From Rubellimicrobium arenae (GTDB lineage: Bacteria; Pseudomonadota; Alphaproteobacteria; Rhodobacterales; Rhodobacteraceae), in assembly GCF_017916295.1 (NCBI RefSeq), contig NZ_JAFMSS010000006.1, forward strand, positions 186,001 to 250,000: DNA of 64,000 nt. The letters run 5' to 3'. Numbering within the stretch: the stretch's first letter is position 1; every line of letters begins with the position of its first letter. Of this stretch, positions 62,623-64,000 are shown one piece after another. The notes under the pieces were generated by a model. The model saw only the letters and a list, made by a program, of their open reading frames with translations, did no database searches and was not told the origin of the DNA. Position numbers and translations under genes: made by a program.

Positions 62623-63385
62623 CGCTGGAGGTGACGTAGTTCACCGCCAGGTCGCGTTCGGACAGGCGCCAGGACCAGGTCACCGGGTTGAAGACCATGC
62701 CCATCCGGTCGACGGGCCGCAGGCCTGACGCCCGCAGCAACCCGAACAGCTCGTCAGGCGTGATGAACTTGCGCCAGTCATGGGTGCCACGGGGCAGCCA
62801 GCGCATCACCTGCTCGGCCCCCACGATGGCCATCAGGTAGCTCCGGGCGTTGCGGTTGATCGTGGAGCAGACATGGAGTCCCCCGGGCTTGAGCAGCTCG
62901 TGGACGGACCGGAGGTAGTCCTTCGGATCGGCCACGTGCTCGATCACCTCCATGTTGAGGACGACGTCGAACCGGTCCCCCGCCTCGGCCAGCGCCTCGG
63001 CCGTGGTGTGCCGGTAGTCGATCGCCAGGCCGGACTGCTCGGCGTGAAGGCGCGCCACGGGAATGTTCCGCGCCGCTGCGTCCGCGCCCACCACCTCGGC
63101 CCCCAGCCGGGCCATGGGCTCGCTCAGCAATCCTCCGCCACAGCCGATGTCGAGCAGGCGAAGCCCCGCAAAGGGCGTCGGATCGCGCCGGTCACGTCCA
63201 AACCGCGCCGCAATCTGCGTCACGATATAGTCGAGCCGCACCGGGTTCAGCATGTGGAGCGGCTTGAATTTGCCCTGGGGATCCCACCATTCAGCGGCCA
63301 TCCGCTCGAACTTCTCGACTTCGGAGGCATCGATGCTGCGACCGGACGCCCCCTTCCCCGTCGACTCGTCAGCGCGCATATGCAT
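62606..63385 (-). CDS. ubiG: Ubiquinone biosynthesis O-methyltransferase UbiG
   Basis: 259-residue SAM methyltransferase performing both O-methylations of ubiquinone synthesis. The SAM motif is LRLLDIGCGGGLLSEPMARLG, with DASEVEKFERMAAEWWDP at the N terminus and NMEVIEHVADPKDYL in the middle, the usual UbiG pattern. The ATG has AGGGGAG upstream. Ubiquinone is also the ligand of the RegB sensor in this window. It diverges from pip. Confidence 0.95.
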   Translation of the reverse strand: MHMRADESTGKGASGRSIDASEVEKFERMAAEWWDPQGKFKPLHMLNPVRLDYIVTQIAARFGRDRRDPTPFAGLRLLDIGCGGGLLSEPMARLGAEVVGADAAARNIPVARLHAEQSGLAIDYRHTTAEALAEAGDRFDVVLNMEVIEHVADPKDYLRSVHELLKPGGLHVCSTINRNARSYLMAIVGAEQVMRWLPRGTHDWRKFITPDELFGLLRASGLRPVDRMGMVFNPVTWSWRLSERDLAVNYVTSSVREPA

Positions 63386-63432
63386 GGTGTCTCCCCTCGC
63401 AACCTCTCCCCAAGGAATGATATAGCCCCGTC

Positions 63433-64000
63433 ATGGACAAGGTCTCTGCGCCCCTTCACGCCCGCTTCGCACCGCACCCCGCCCTTTATCCGGGTTTGGA
63501 GCCATTTGCGACGTATGCGCTTGAGGTCGGGGAGGGTCACCGTCTCTACGTGGAGGAATGCGGCAATCCCGACGGGTTGCCGGTCGTGGTGCTCCATGGG
63601 GGTCCGGGGGGCGGATGCAGCCCGGCGATGCGGCGCTACTTCGATCCGCGCATCTTCCGGATCGTGCTGTTCGACCAGCGTGGTTGCGGCCGCTCGCGCC
63701 CCCATGCGTCGGTCGAGGCCAATACGACGTGGCACCTCGTTGCCGACATCGAACGGATCCGCGAGCATCTTGGCATTGATCTCTGGGCCTGCGTCTTCGG
63801 TGGCTCCTGGGGGGCCACGCTCGCGCTGCTTTATGCGCAATCCCACCCCGAGCGGGTGCGCGCCCTCGTGCTGCGCGGCGTCTTCCTGATGACCCAAGGC
63901 GAGCTGGACTGGTTCTACGGCGGCGGCGCAGGCGCATTCTGGCCCGACCTGTGGGACCGCTTCACCGCACTGATCCCCGAGGAGGAGCGGAGCGACCTGA
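63433..64000 (+). CDS. pip: Proline iminopeptidase (3' end cut by window edge)
   Basis: First 189 codons of an alpha/beta hydrolase of the S33 proline iminopeptidase family, which removes N-terminal proline. Visible signatures are LHGGPGGGC (oxyanion hole), FDQRGCGRSRPHAS and the nucleophile elbow FGGSWGATLALLYA with catalytic Ser. The family is about 310-330 residues; the catalytic Asp and His lie outside the window. The ATG is 47 bp from the divergent ubiG start. Confidence 0.92.
   Translation, partial: MDKVSAPLHARFAPHPALYPGLEPFATYALEVGEGHRLYVEECGNPDGLPVVVLHGGPGGGCSPAMRRYFDPRIFRIVLFDQRGCGRSRPHASVEANTTWHLVADIERIREHLGIDLWACVFGGSWGATLALLYAQSHPERVRALVLRGVFLMTQGELDWFYGGGAGAFWPDLWDRFTALIPEEERSDL

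Overview
The window is a GC-rich stretch (estimated at about two thirds G+C) of alphaproteobacterial core chromosome, most likely from the Rhodobacteraceae (Rhodobacterales). The evidence is the RegB/RegA/SenC redox locus with near-identical RegA signature regions, the TsaE-AmgK-MurU-AddB-AddA order, the HslV/HslU pair, the rho-mnmE-mnmG-rsmG-parA-parB cluster and the FxsA/SecB/DnaQ/CoaE/AroE/Maf block. I saw no tRNA, rRNA, insertion sequence, prophage or CRISPR array. All genes look intact except ahcY (cut at the left edge) and pip (cut at the right edge).

Layout. 1-3.1 kb: ahcY, an HD phosphohydrolase and a LysR regulator. 3.1-5.8 kb: regA and senC diverging from regB. 5.9-16.2 kb: a PAS-domain membrane protein, then tsaE, amgK, murU, addB and addA, the genes from tsaE onward mostly overlapping by a few bases. 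16.3-18.7 kb: trxA, hslV, hslU. 18.7-26.9 kb: mostly minus-strand genes (metallophosphoesterase, lipid-kinase-like protein, Smr, MltA, Tim44, DnaQ, CoaE, AroE, Maf) with fxsA and secB on the plus strand. 26.86-27.24 kb: a gene-free, AT-richer segment with DnaA boxes that I interpret as the chromosomal origin, oriC. 27.2-34.6 kb: hemJ, rho, mnmE, mnmG, rsmG, parA, parB reading away from the origin. 34.6-38.9 kb: hemW, rdgB and rph divergent from hrcA and grpE. 39-46.5 kb: mutS, maeB, a PfkB sugar kinase and argG. 46.7-55.2 kb: two Nudix genes, hslO, cca, a pair of ABC half-transporters and a 23S rRNA methyltransferase-like gene. 55.2-64 kb: two L,D-transpeptidases around a CAP lipoprotein, rpe, gntK, hemH, a methyltransferase, comF, grx, a nitrilase-family hydrolase, ubiG and pip.

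How the parts fit. The main theme is replication and segregation. A putative oriC lies next to the ParA/ParB operon, and there are three parS-type palindromes: two clear ones (one exactly on the mnmG start codon) and one variant inside a gene. A second theme is redox and energy control (RegB/RegA/SenC, a perfect CtrA-type box before the PAS protein). A third is heat-shock and proteostasis genes (hslVU, hrcA-grpE, hslO, secB, trxA), where RpoH-like promoter sequences are visible upstream of hslU and hslO. No wholly novel system was found. The observations most worth following are the origin architecture (loss of the usual hemE neighbour, a DnaA box overlapping the maf start), the parS distribution, the CtrA box, and the altered regA-ahcY neighbourhood that lacks hvrA.
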